Assembly (NCBI GenBank): GCA_023396065.1
Contig: JAEWXF010000009.1
Span: forward strand, 75,176 to 139,175
Length of the DNA stretch: 64,000 nucleotides
DNA from: Methanobacteriota archaeon
GTDB taxonomy: Archaea > Halobacteriota > Methanomicrobia > Methanomicrobiales > Methanocorpusculaceae
Direction of reading: 5' to 3'
Shown: positions 8,725 through 17,151 of the stretch, one piece after another
How positions within the stretch are numbered: the stretch's first letter is position 1
How the letters are laid out: every line of letters begins with the position of its first letter
Translations under genes and position numbers: made by a program
The notes under the pieces: generated by a model
What the model saw: the letters and a program-made list of their open reading frames with translations, nothing else
The model's database searches: none
What the model was told of the DNA's origin: nothing

Positions 8725-9105
8725 ATGAAAGAACAAACCGAAGTTGGTAAGCTCAAAGAGGGCCGGTACGTCGTCGTGGATGACGAGCCGTGCAAAATCC
8801 AGAGCATTGCAATCTCCAAGCCGGGAAAGCATGGAGCAGCAAAAGCAAGACTTGATGTTGTCGGTCTTTTCGACGGACAGAAACGTTCCGTTGTCTCTCC
8901 GACCTCTGCAACCGTGTATGCACCGATCGTCGAACGGAAGACCGGACAGATCCTGACCATCGCAGGCAATGTTGTCACCTTTATGGATATGAAGGACTTT
9001 AACAACTTTGAGCTTGTTGTGGACGATGATATCGTTGCCACCTTCCAGCCGGCTCAGGAAGTCCCCTACATCGAATCTCTTGGCAAGCGTAAGCTTGACC
9101 TCTGA
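8725..9105 (+). CDS. Translation factor aIF5A
   Basis: The 126-residue protein carries the hypusination loop SKPGKHGAAKAR with Lys35 as the modified residue, then an OB-fold domain. aIF5A eases peptide-bond formation at difficult sequences once deoxyhypusine synthase has used spermidine to modify Lys35. Length and architecture are normal. The next gene, 22 bp downstream, is an agmatinase-like polyamine enzyme, so substrate supply and target are probably made together. Confidence 0.97.
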   Translation: MKEQTEVGKLKEGRYVVVDDEPCKIQSIAISKPGKHGAAKARLDVVGLFDGQKRSVVSPTSATVYAPIVERKTGQILTIAGNVVTFMDMKDFNNFELVVDDDIVATFQPAQEVPYIESLGKRKLDL

Positions 9106-9127
9106 GAAAGACTGCACAATATATTCT

Positions 9128-9979
9128 ATGCAGTCTTTTTCCAACACTCTTTTCGCGGATGCTGAAAGTAGTTACAAAGACGCGGTCTATGTGATTTTCG
9201 GCGCTCCGTATGACGGAACAACGTCGTATAAAGCAGGTACCCGAGACGCTCCTGCGGCAATCAGGTCTGCATCCTACAATCTGGAAACATATCTCCCCTA
9301 TTACGATGTGGAGATGCCCGACATTGCGTTCCATGACATGGGTGACCTCTACTGTGAGTGCCTGCCGGATCTGGTGGTTGATCAGACCGAGGATGTTGTT
9401 TCGGATCTGGTGAAGGACGATAAAATACCGGTGATGATCGGCGGCGAGCACTCTGTCACGATTGGTGCGGTTCGTGCCCTGTCTCCGAAATGGTATGTGG
9501 TCTGCGATGCCCATCTGGACATGCAGGATGAGTACCGGGGATCCCGGTTCAATCATGACTGCGTGACAGCACGGGTTGCGGAAACAGTGGAACACATCGT
9601 CATCATCGGGGCACGGAGCGGGTCCCGGGAAGAGTTTACCAGAGCACGGACGGCGTATCATCTCTATACGGCAGATGTTGTTGCCGAACGCGGGATTGCA
9701 GCAGTTCTTGCGGAGATTACTGCATGTATCGGAAGTGATCCTCTCTATCTTTCGATTGATGCCGATGCCATTGACTCATCACTGACCCCGGGGCTTGGGA
9801 CACCGGAACCGTTTGGTCTGACGCCGTCGGATGTACGGGCAGTTATCCGCCGGCTGAGTGGAAATGCGGTCGGATTTGATTATGTTGAGGTCCTCCCGAA
9901 CGATGCCGGGCAGACCGCGATCGTCGCGGCGCATCTTATCCGGGAGTTCATCGCAGGACATCACTGTGCCCAGAACTGA
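9128..9979 (+). CDS. speB: Agmatinase (ureohydrolase family)
   Basis: The 283-residue protein has the binuclear manganese motifs of ureohydrolases: GGEHSVTIG, DAHLDMQDEY and SIDADAIDSS, followed by GLGTPEPFGLT. It should hydrolyse agmatine to putrescine and urea. The motif usually written SxDxDxxDP lacks the final Pro here (DSS), as in some archaeal members. The ATG at 9128 gives MQSFSNTLFADA; the frame is open farther upstream, but that would overlap the aIF5A gene. Position directly after aIF5A fits a role in polyamine supply for hypusine. Confidence 0.9.
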   Translation: MQSFSNTLFADAESSYKDAVYVIFGAPYDGTTSYKAGTRDAPAAIRSASYNLETYLPYYDVEMPDIAFHDMGDLYCECLPDLVVDQTEDVVSDLVKDDKIPVMIGGEHSVTIGAVRALSPKWYVVCDAHLDMQDEYRGSRFNHDCVTARVAETVEHIVIIGARSGSREEFTRARTAYHLYTADVVAERGIAAVLAEITACIGSDPLYLSIDADAIDSSLTPGLGTPEPFGLTPSDVRAVIRRLSGNAVGFDYVEVLPNDAGQTAIVAAHLIREFIAGHHCAQN

Positions 9980-10466
9980 ACGGTTGCAGATTCTCCCGCT
10001 GACCCTTGAGCAGTTTGCCCTTTTGCTGACTGACAAAGGGTGTCTCGAACGGAATCTTGGTCTGCAGCCGTCGGGAATTTCTCTGGACGAACACACGCGT
10101 GAGGCGATGTCCGGACTTCTACAGGAGGCTGCGCGTCATCCTGAAAACTCTTTTTGGTACACGTACTGGGTGATCATCTGCACGGCAGACTGCGTCAGTG
10201 TCGGTGGTCTGTGTTTCATGGGCGAGCCTGACGCTTCGGGAACTGTTGAGGTCGGATACGGAATTGATGAGCCGTACCGAAATCACGGGTATATGACCGA
10301 AGCGCTTTCGGTGGCCTCTGCCTGGGCCAAAGAACAGACCGGGGTCCGGGCCGTTACGGCTGTATGCGAAAGAGATAACACTGCATCAGTCCGTGTTCTG
10401 GAAAAGTGCGGCTTTTTTTCGTGCGGCACGGATGAGAAACTGATTCACTGGCAAACATTTCGGTGA
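9966..10466 (+). CDS. GNAT family N-acetyltransferase
   Basis: The 166-residue product has the GNAT core: VEVGYGIDEPYRNHGYMTEAL (strand 4 and the acetyl-CoA loop) and then NTASVRVLEKCGF, typical of the RimJ-like branch. The acceptor is unknown. The GTG at 9966 was chosen since earlier in-frame codons lie inside speB; it overlaps the speB end by 14 bases, consistent with translational coupling. Confidence 0.8.
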   Translation: MPRTERLQILPLTLEQFALLLTDKGCLERNLGLQPSGISLDEHTREAMSGLLQEAARHPENSFWYTYWVIICTADCVSVGGLCFMGEPDASGTVEVGYGIDEPYRNHGYMTEALSVASAWAKEQTGVRAVTAVCERDNTASVRVLEKCGFFSCGTDEKLIHWQTFR

Positions 10467-10503
10467 TTCGCAGGGTATTTATCAGAGCAGATACAATTCT
10501 CAT

Positions 10504-10528
10504 TACTACTTTGCATAACAAAGTAGTA
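10504..10528. promoter_or_regulatory. Palindromic operator upstream of the PadR gene
   Basis: This is a perfect inverted repeat with ten-base arms (TACTACTTTG and CAAAGTAGTA) separated by CATAA, ending 31 bp before the PadR start codon. Its position over the expected promoter and start site suggests that PadR represses its own operon. Confidence 0.7.
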
Positions 10529-10559
10529 TGCAATGCAATGCAATGTAGGGGAAACGGTA

Positions 10560-10886
10560 ATGTTTGACAGATCACAGCTGATGAAAGGGACACTGGAGGG
10601 GTGTATTCTCCGGATTATCGGACGGGAAACCACCTATGGCTATGAAATTTTGGAAAAACTCATTCAGTACGGGTTTGCCGATGTCCGGGAAGGGACCATT
10701 TATCCCCTGCTGGTGCGGCTGGAGAAGAAAAATCTCATCTCCTCTGAGTACCGGACGTCGCCGCTTGGACCGAGCAGAAAATATTATCATCTTACCGAAA
10801 GCGGTACTGCAACTGTCGCAGAGTTTGCGGCAGCCTGGACGGAAATATCACATGCAGTTGACCGGATCTTTCAGGAGGAACCATAA
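10560..10886 (+). CDS. PadR family transcriptional regulator
   Basis: The 108-residue protein starting MFDRSQLMKGTLEGCIL has the PadR winged helix (TTYGYEILEKL, then REGTIYPLLVRLEKKNLI and GPSRKYYHLTESG) and a short C-terminal dimerisation helix. The ATG at 10560 is preceded by a GGGG-rich ribosome site; an ATG at 10533 in the same frame would overlap the region between operator and gene. It is followed after 2 bp by a membrane protein gene, a usual PadR-target pairing. The ligand is unknown. Confidence 0.88.
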   Translation: MFDRSQLMKGTLEGCILRIIGRETTYGYEILEKLIQYGFADVREGTIYPLLVRLEKKNLISSEYRTSPLGPSRKYYHLTESGTATVAEFAAAWTEISHAVDRIFQEEP

Positions 10887-10888
10887 CC

Positions 10889-11533
10889 ATGTTTGAACTT
10901 TCGAGACTTAGAAAAGAAAATAATCATGCAGAAACACAGTTGAGTCGTGAAAATAGTGATCTGATCACCCGGATGTACTCCTATCTGCTTGCGTCAGATC
11001 TGACGGTTTTTGAGGTGGAAACGATTCGGAAAGATCTGACCGGTATGGCGATTGAGGCACAGATGCGCGAACGTACCTTTGCAGAAATCGTCGGGGACAA
11101 TTATAAACAGTTCTGCGATGATCTGATCGAAAACGGCAGGAAAAAGACTCGACTCGTGAAAATTCTCGAAGTGGTAGAGGTCGTACTGTATGCAACGTTG
11201 GCCCTTCTGTCCGCCGAATATCTTTTGTCCGGATTGAATCCTGTGATCTTTCTCACTCCTGCATTCGCTGCAAGTGTTACGTTTGGCGTGATCTGCGGGA
11301 CGACTGTACTCTGGTTCCTTTCCCGGACCATCTACCATATGCCGGATGAGAAACGACGGACGTTCCAGATTCTTTCCGCCTGCTGTGTTCTTGGGATCAT
11401 CGCCGGATTCGTTCTGCTGTATCGCTATCTCCCTCAAATGGTCATTGCGGCTGTTGACTTCGTGCCCGCAGTCTGTGTGATGATTCTTGTTTTACTGATC
11501 GTAGCAATACTGAAAAGGTGGCGGAACTCGTAA
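10889..11533 (+). CDS. Membrane protein with N-terminal soluble helical domain, PadR operon partner
   Basis: The 214-residue product has about 95 soluble, charged, helical residues (SDLITRMYSYLLASDLTVFE, then RERTFAEIVGDNYKQFCDDL) and then four probable membrane helices. This layout recalls DUF1048/DUF1129-like proteins encoded beside PadR regulators. It probably sits in the cytoplasmic membrane and responds to stress or an antimicrobial, but no function can be assigned. It lies 2 bp after padR and is read as one transcript with it. Confidence 0.7.
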   Translation: MFELSRLRKENNHAETQLSRENSDLITRMYSYLLASDLTVFEVETIRKDLTGMAIEAQMRERTFAEIVGDNYKQFCDDLIENGRKKTRLVKILEVVEVVLYATLALLSAEYLLSGLNPVIFLTPAFAASVTFGVICGTTVLWFLSRTIYHMPDEKRRTFQILSACCVLGIIAGFVLLYRYLPQMVIAAVDFVPAVCVMILVLLIVAILKRWRNS

Positions 11534-11535
11534 CT

Positions 11536-11555
11536 CTTTTTTCCCGCGAAAAAAG
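11536..11555. terminator. Bidirectional hairpin terminator
   Basis: CTTTTTT and AAAAAAG arms flank the loop CCCGCG, between two convergent genes. The T-rich flanks on both strands fit termination in both directions. Confidence 0.55.
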
Positions 11556-11589
11556 AAAAATTGGTGGTGTGTATAGGTTATCCGGGTAT

Positions 11590-12990
11590 TCACTCGAAGG
11601 TCAGCACGGTATTCCCGGCTGCATCGGCAAGGAACAGTCTGCCGTCAACAACTTTGTAGCCGGTGACGTTGCCGAGTGCGGTGAAGAATTCTGTTTCCGC
11701 TTTCATCTGGTCTTCGGGTCCTGCCATGAGGGTTGCACCGACTGCGCCGAAGGTGAGTTTGCCGTCAGCGGTTTCCGTGTAACTGCCGAAGTAGCGGTTA
11801 ATCGGGGCCTGACCGTTGAAGGAGCCGTCTGCTGTCAGGTTGAGGGTGACGGTGTCACTGCCTGCAAGGGTCCACTCATTGGTAAGTCCGGTCTTTTCAA
11901 CACCGGGCAGGGATTTTGCTGCCGGAGCATCCACCGGCTGGACAAAGGTCAACAGTGTATTGCCGTCTTTGTCAAGGAGTTCGAAGGAACCCTGGCCGAG
12001 CTTATATCCGGTAGCATTGCTGAGTTTGTCAAAGAATTTCGTCTCTGCTTTCATCTGGTCTTCGGGTCCTGCCATCTTGGTTGACCCGATTGCACCGAAG
12101 CTGATCGTGGTACCGGTAATGGTCACGTTTCCGAAGTAGAGGTTCACCGGGGCCTGACCGTTGAACTTGCCGAAGTCATTGAAACCGATTGTTACGTTCT
12201 TATCGGTGGAAAGCGTCCAGTTGCCGGTAAGGGTGATGCCGATCTCTGCCATACTCTCTTTGAAGGTCAGAAGCGTCTTACCGTCCTTGTTGGTCAGAGT
12301 GAGTTTTCCGTCAGAGATCGTATATCCGGTGACGTTTGCAAGCTTGCCGAAGAATTCCGTCTCTGCTTCCATCTTGTCTTCGGGTCCTGCCATCAGGGTA
12401 GAGCCGGTCGGGCCAAAGGCAATGCCGTTCGTACCGGTTACATACCAGCTGCCAAAGTAGAGATTGACCGGCCCCTGGCCGTTGAAGGAACCGTCTGCGC
12501 CAAACTCAAGGGTAACGCCTGCGGACTCATCTGCGGTCCATGACGTTCCCGAAAGGGTGGCTTTCGGCATTACTGCAAAGGTCAGGAGGGCATTTCCATC
12601 TTTGTCGGTGAGGATAAGGGATCCGTCGGTAATCTTGTATCCGGTAACATTTGCCATCGCGGCAAGATACTTCTGTTCCTGCGTCATCATGTTCTCTGGT
12701 CCTGCCATACGGGTAGTTGCCAGCGGACTGAGGGTAAGTTTCCCTGCTGCGGTATCAACAGTGACCGTTCCCATATAGTTGTTCACGCCGCTGTTGCCGG
12801 TGACGTTGCCGGAGAGGATATCTAGACTAATGATACCCGTTGGATGTTCGGTGGTCGATCCGGATCCGAACGAGGTAAGGATCCAGTTGCCCTCGGGGGA
12901 CTGTTCGGTAGCAGAGCCAATACAGCCTGCTGCCAGAACAAGTCCGCCCACGAATACGAGAGCTGTTAACACAAGTCCTGTGCTTTTCAT
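11590..12990 (-). CDS. Lipoprotein with four tandem META domains
   Basis: The 466-residue protein begins with a signal peptide and a lipobox (LVLAAGC, Cys23), so it should be lipid-anchored outside the cell. The rest is four repeats of about 105 residues, each holding a segment like NVTGYKITDGSLILTDKDG and ending LLTF, with MAGPE (followed by D or N) before it in every repeat. This is the META/HslJ fold, linked in bacteria to outer-envelope stress and motility; its archaeal role is unknown. Many N-x-T sequons suggest glycosylation. The repeats are also similar at DNA level, so unequal crossing-over could change their number. A TATA box lies 26 bp upstream. Confidence 0.85.
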   Translation of the reverse strand: MKSTGLVLTALVFVGGLVLAAGCIGSATEQSPEGNWILTSFGSGSTTEHPTGIISLDILSGNVTGNSGVNNYMGTVTVDTAAGKLTLSPLATTRMAGPENMMTQEQKYLAAMANVTGYKITDGSLILTDKDGNALLTFAVMPKATLSGTSWTADESAGVTLEFGADGSFNGQGPVNLYFGSWYVTGTNGIAFGPTGSTLMAGPEDKMEAETEFFGKLANVTGYTISDGKLTLTNKDGKTLLTFKESMAEIGITLTGNWTLSTDKNVTIGFNDFGKFNGQAPVNLYFGNVTITGTTISFGAIGSTKMAGPEDQMKAETKFFDKLSNATGYKLGQGSFELLDKDGNTLLTFVQPVDAPAAKSLPGVEKTGLTNEWTLAGSDTVTLNLTADGSFNGQAPINRYFGSYTETADGKLTFGAVGATLMAGPEDQMKAETEFFTALGNVTGYKVVDGRLFLADAAGNTVLTFE

Positions 12991-13011
12991 ACTAGATGAT
13001 TATCCGGGATA

Positions 13012-13020
13012 GGTTATATA
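13012..13020 (-). promoter_or_regulatory. TATA box of the META lipoprotein gene
   Basis: The minus strand reads TATATAACC, centred 26 bp before the ATG at 12990. This is the spacing expected for an almost leaderless message. Confidence 0.65.
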
Positions 13021-13227
13021 GCTGGTCTTAACTACGACTTTTTTCTCAGTTATACGGACGTTATTTCAAGATTTAAGCTATTATATCGAATATTCTTGTT
13101 TCCGGGGCAGATATATGATTCAGGCCCGGAGTTTCCGCGAAGCGGCAAAACCGAAAAAACGCGAATAGCGCGAATGAAACGAATAAAAATTGCCAAAGGC
13201 GATTTTCCAACCCACAATAATCCTGTA
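13021..13227. other. Non-coding stretch beside hairpin element A
   Basis: No gene is seen. It contains a small palindrome (CCGCGAAGCGG near 13135) of the same core as the hairpin in repeat B, and AT-rich promoter-like sequence near 13070-13090. Confidence 0.4.
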
Positions 13228-13640
13228 TAAAGCGACGCCCGAGCGAAACGGCGATTCTCCATTCTGCCCCTAACGGACATTTTCCGTAGGGGCGGGATGG
13301 GGAATCGCCTCTTCCGGCCTTTTGTGTGGTCGCCGCCATTCGCTCCGCTCACTCTCGCAGATCTTCCGGCACTCGTCCTTGTCCCCTGCGGCCACAAACC
13401 ACACAGGCCTACAGAAGCGATTCCCCATCCGCAGGAACATCCGCGCCGCCCGGCTCAGCCGCTCTCGCGGCTTTGCTCGAGGCGGCGCTTTAGGTCTTAC
13501 GTATCATTCGGTTTCAGGCTTCGGTGGCACTTTCCGTAGCCCGAAGGGCGAGTAGTCGAAGACGTGCGTTTCTGTAGGGTCTGCTGCTGCCCGCCTCGGG
13601 GCAGCAGACCCTATATTAGAAAGGTGCGTGTTCGACCAGC
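13228..13640. repeat. Structured dispersed repeat A, copy 1 (largest)
   Basis: This is non-coding and full of inverted repeats. An outer pair beginning TAAAGCG (13228-13247, and inverted at 13473-13492) encloses a hairpin at 13266-13293, then a long hairpin with perfect 14-base arms (13295-13308 and 13417-13430) and a second inner pair (13316-13330 and 13398-13409). Bases 13486-13513 are identical to 22554-22581. The right part (about 13450-13640) aligns with 29466-29659, including a terminal hairpin with GGGTCTGCTG and CAGCAGACCC arms at about 13576-13612. I see no open frame with family features. It may be a structured RNA or a small mobile element; boundaries are approximate. Confidence 0.75.
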
Positions 13641-13665
13641 AGCCTTCTCTGAATGGCGCGTATTT

Positions 13666-14469
13666 TTACCGTACTTCTTCAGCTTCCACCCGCGGGTGCA
13701 GGGAGAACACTGCTGTCAGCTCATCGTTTTCCAGGAGGACGCTGTCCGCCATCACATCACATGCCTCACTTTCCGCAATCAGGCTTCCGATCAGGCTGCA
13801 GACCGGACAGCCCATCATCGTACAGCATTTTATGGAAACTGCATGCAGAGTCCGGCAGGTCTGCGGTAGAGAAAATCTCTCCAGTACAACCGTAACCGCC
13901 GTCTCCGTCCGTGTTGTGGTTACCTGACCGGCAACTTCCAGAGTATCAGTCAGCACCTCACGCAGACAGGTTGCCAGCATCTCCGGATCATGGGTCGGAA
14001 CCGTAAGACGGTCCGCCTGTTTCAGCCGGTGCAGAAGCGCTGCGGCAACTGCAGGATACTGAACACCGTTCCACTCCCCTGCGGTAACAAACACCACCGA
14101 CTCCGGCAGGTCCGGGATTGCCCCGCCGGTAACCGGATTGATCTGTACTGCCGACTTCGTTTCCGGCAGGTACCGGTACAGGGTATTGCTGGTAACACCC
14201 AGATCCGCCAGCAGCATTGTCATATTCACCGTTCCCTGAACAGGCAGCAGCTCCGTCAGCGTTACCGGCAGCGGATCGCGCTGTACAATCGTCAGCAGAA
14301 ACACTCCGGTGATCAGCAGCATAAATCCAACCAGTACCAGAACCGCACTGGTCATATCTCCCCGATTCGTTACGGCTGCAACAAGCAGGGTAAGCACTGC
14401 GGCAGTAAACAGTACTGCCGGCGCAAAATAGGGTGAACTCACCCGTATCATATTCGTATCCAATTTCAT
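13666..14469 (-). CDS. Membrane-anchored protein of the MoxR/DUF58 operon, unknown function
   Basis: The 267-residue product has two N-terminal membrane helices (about residues 15-33 and 40-60) followed by a soluble domain of roughly 200 residues. That domain contains a Cys cluster (IKCCTMMGCPVCSLIGSLIA) near residue 215, possibly a metal or redox site. It is the last gene of the operon and overlaps the preceding gene by 4 bases. I recognise no named family. Its context suggests work with the MoxR ATPase at the membrane. Confidence 0.65.
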   Translation of the reverse strand: MKLDTNMIRVSSPYFAPAVLFTAAVLTLLVAAVTNRGDMTSAVLVLVGFMLLITGVFLLTIVQRDPLPVTLTELLPVQGTVNMTMLLADLGVTSNTLYRYLPETKSAVQINPVTGGAIPDLPESVVFVTAGEWNGVQYPAVAAALLHRLKQADRLTVPTHDPEMLATCLREVLTDTLEVAGQVTTTRTETAVTVVLERFSLPQTCRTLHAVSIKCCTMMGCPVCSLIGSLIAESEACDVMADSVLLENDELTAVFSLHPRVEAEEVR

Positions 14470-14906
14470 TCAGTCTCCTCCTCAACCGCACACGCCAGTC
14501 GGTAGCTTCTGACAAACAGGAAAAATATCCCTGCACAGAGTAAAATCAGTACTATCAGAATCGGGACCAGGATATACAGCTGTGCTGCAAAAATACCGGT
14601 GAGGATACCGGCTGCCAGTGAGCCGATGATCCCTTCCCGGTCTGTCTTTCTCCCGGAAACTTCCAGAATCAGAAGTATCAGCAGACATGCCAGCAAACCT
14701 GCAACAACCGGATGCCCGGAGGTAAAGATCAGCGGAAAACCGGTTACCGACAGTATCAGTATCTTCGCCCCCTGCTGCAGTGCTTTTGGCACAAATACAC
14801 ATGCAAGAAAGAGTACCGCAAGTACAACCGCAAAGATCCGCTGATCAGGGGCCGCCCCGAGAATGGCCAGGGCCGCTGCCGCCGCCGCACATATCCGGGA
14901 AATCAT
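14466..14906 (-). CDS. Small polytopic membrane protein of the MoxR/DUF58 operon
   Basis: The 146-residue protein is nearly all hydrophobic, with about five membrane helices and a short acidic C-terminal tail (AVEEETE). It starts 1 bp after DUF58 ends and overlaps the next gene by 4 bases, so it is translated with them. No family is recognised. It resembles the small membrane partners often found with DUF58 proteins. Confidence 0.65.
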   Translation of the reverse strand: MISRICAAAAAALAILGAAPDQRIFAVVLAVLFLACVFVPKALQQGAKILILSVTGFPLIFTSGHPVVAGLLACLLILLILEVSGRKTDREGIIGSLAAGILTGIFAAQLYILVPILIVLILLCAGIFFLFVRSYRLACAVEEETE

Positions 14907-14907
14907 C

Positions 14908-16179
14908 TCAGATCACCTCCACATAATCCACACCGCTCGCATAGAATACCGACTGAATCTCATCCCGGTGCTGCTTTGCGTACGAACCGGTCAGGGACAC
15001 ATTCACGGTTTTCTTTCTGAGCATCGCCTCAACCGATGCACTGGTCAGGTGGCTCAGATCCCCCCGGCCAAGGGTCACAATATGAACACTCTGGGCCTGA
15101 TCTGATGTTGCCAGCAGGTTTATCATGGCCTTTTCGTAGGATGTCGGATACCGTTTCATATGGCGCGTGAGAATGTCTTTCACTGCTTCTGAAAACGGTG
15201 TCCACTCCCCGTTCATCTTCAGGACCTCGCCCTGCATACTTCCCGGATGCCGCAGGCGGAACTGGGATTCGGACCGTTGTACATGTCCCGCCTGCTGGAG
15301 CATCTCATAAATTTCCCGGTCCTGTCGGGCATCCTCAATGTTCAGCAGATTTCCGCCGCAGATAAACACTACCATACCGTCTCCCTCCGAGTTCGCTTTA
15401 TCGATCAGTGCTGTTGCTGCCCCGGTCAGACAAATCGTCTCTTCGGTTTCACATCCCTCCTCCGGCAGATCCACAAGGATGATCGGATTATCACCGGTTG
15501 CATCCGTATATTGCCGGACAAAGACTTCTCCGTGTTTAGCAGTCAGTTTCCAGTCAATATTGCGGAAACTGTCACCCATACGGTATGGTCGGAACATCAT
15601 CACATCCGTTCCGGCGATGATTGCCATCCGGTCTTTTTCGACGGTGGACCACCGGGAACCCGAAGCCTCATTCAGTGTTGCTGCAATCCCGGTCGGATAG
15701 GTGTACAGCTCCGGCTCGGAAGTTCCTTTCGTTACGCGGATTGAGGAGGTGTAAAACAGATCCCTGCAGCTGATCTGTACTCCGCCAAACCTGGATCTGC
15801 CCAATGCAGGAATTTGCAGCGTATAGACGGCCTGCTCCCCGGCATAGGTGACTGAGCCGGAAACCGCCCGGGCACTGTCCGGTATCAGATCCTCTGCCTC
15901 GATGTCCAGCTCTGTCTGCGTCGGAAATGAGAGGGATGCACTGATATGCACCTCGGCCCCCTGCCGCAGAATTACTCTGTCTGCTTTTCGCACCACCTGC
16001 AGACCTTCAATAACAGACCGCACCGCATTCTGAAAATAATAGGCCCGGAAAAACAAAACCGCAAGGATTGCCACCCCGCCCGCCAGAGCTTCAGCTGCAC
16101 TCATCAGATAGGCATAGCTGACAGATGCCAGTACACAGAACAGAAAAATTCCGGTGAGCGGGGTCGGGCGCATCATCAT
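14908..16179 (-). CDS. DUF58 domain protein
   Basis: The 423-residue protein has two N-terminal membrane helices, a beta-rich segment (about residues 60-180) and the DUF58 signature MGDSFRNIDWKLTAKHGEVF near residue 205, followed by a von Willebrand A-like fold (NPIILVDLPEEG, residues 235-246). DUF58 proteins accompany MoxR ATPases and are thought to act as scaffolds or chaperone partners in envelope assembly. It lies 3 bp after moxR, in the standard order moxR-DUF58. Confidence 0.9.
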   Translation of the reverse strand: MMMRPTPLTGIFLFCVLASVSYAYLMSAAEALAGGVAILAVLFFRAYYFQNAVRSVIEGLQVVRKADRVILRQGAEVHISASLSFPTQTELDIEAEDLIPDSARAVSGSVTYAGEQAVYTLQIPALGRSRFGGVQISCRDLFYTSSIRVTKGTSEPELYTYPTGIAATLNEASGSRWSTVEKDRMAIIAGTDVMMFRPYRMGDSFRNIDWKLTAKHGEVFVRQYTDATGDNPIILVDLPEEGCETEETICLTGAATALIDKANSEGDGMVVFICGGNLLNIEDARQDREIYEMLQQAGHVQRSESQFRLRHPGSMQGEVLKMNGEWTPFSEAVKDILTRHMKRYPTSYEKAMINLLATSDQAQSVHIVTLGRGDLSHLTSASVEAMLRKKTVNVSLTGSYAKQHRDEIQSVFYASGVDYVEVI

Positions 16180-16182
16180 GGT

Positions 16183-17151
16183 TTACTGTACCGCAACAGA
16201 GTTCAGAATGTCGGTGATTACCTGAGATACCGTAATTCCTCCGAGGACAGACTCACGTTTCAGGGCAATTCTGTGAGCAAGCGCATACAATGCCAGGGAT
16301 TTCACATCATCCGGAATCACATAGTCCCTCTCCTGCATTGCAGCCTTCGCCTGGGCACCGCGCAGCAGTGCAAGGGATCCACGGGTACTGACACCGAGCT
16401 TCACATCCCCGTGTGTTCTCGTTGCCATGATGATGTCACCGATATAGGCAATGATATCCTCACTGGCATAAATCGACCGGACGGTGTTCTGCATATCCAG
16501 AATATCTTTTACTGATGTCACCACTCGGGTTGTATCAACGAAATACTTCTCCAGATTCAGTCCGTCCTGCATACCCCGGCGCAGAATTTCATACTCCTCC
16601 TCCGATGTCAGGTGAGATACCTGAATACTAAACATAAACCGGTCCTTTTGTGCTTCAATCAGCTGGAATGTCCCATCCATTTCATACGGGTTCTGGGTTG
16701 CGACCATCATGAACGGAGTGGGAAGCGGGTAGTTGATGTTATCCACCGTTACCTGCCGCTCTGCCAGTGCCTCAAGCAGTGCAGCCTGGGCCTTCGGTGT
16801 CATCCGGTTTACTTCGTCCACCAGAAGAATATTGGAAAATACCGGCCCTTTCTGGAAAACAAACTCATCATTTTCCTTCATATACATCCGGACACCGAGC
16901 ACATCTGCAGGCTGGATATCCACCGATCCCTGTAGACGGCCAAACTCTCCGGCAATGTTTTTGGCAAACATCTTACAGATACTGGTCTTTGCCGTTCCGG
17001 GGACACCTTCCAGAAGAATATTTCCATCGCTCAGAAGGGATGTCGTCATCAGATCAATCAGTGCATCATATCCCACAATGACACGGTGCAGGTCTTCTTT
17101 CAGCTGTACATGGAACTGGTGGATTGCGGTGAGACTGGAATTATCTGTCAT
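16183..17151 (-). CDS. MoxR family AAA+ ATPase
   Basis: The 322-residue protein starting MTDNSSLTAIHQFHVQL has Walker A (EGVPGTAKTS), Walker B (LLVDEVNRM), sensor 1 (VATQNPYE) and the C-terminal MoxR lid. MoxR ATPases are chaperones that help mature or insert metal centres or other partners, usually with DUF58 and VWA proteins. An in-frame start at 17184 exists; the ATG at 17151 fits the family and reduces the overlap with the upstream DUF4350-like gene to 11 bases. It is the energy-using member of the eight-gene operon. Confidence 0.93.
   Translation of the reverse strand: MTDNSSLTAIHQFHVQLKEDLHRVIVGYDALIDLMTTSLLSDGNILLEGVPGTAKTSICKMFAKNIAGEFGRLQGSVDIQPADVLGVRMYMKENDEFVFQKGPVFSNILLVDEVNRMTPKAQAALLEALAERQVTVDNINYPLPTPFMMVATQNPYEMDGTFQLIEAQKDRFMFSIQVSHLTSEEEYEILRRGMQDGLNLEKYFVDTTRVVTSVKDILDMQNTVRSIYASEDIIAYIGDIIMATRTHGDVKLGVSTRGSLALLRGAQAKAAMQERDYVIPDDVKSLALYALAHRIALKRESVLGGITVSQVITDILNSVAVQ

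Noticed and set aside
13297..13555. Open frames of about 80 codons inside repeat A copy 1
   Set aside because: They run through the hairpin arms and have Arg/Pro-rich translations; the DNA structure explains them.
13228..13640. Repeat A as a riboswitch for the downstream gene
   Set aside because: The adjacent genes end or point away from it; neither strand offers a suitable leader position.
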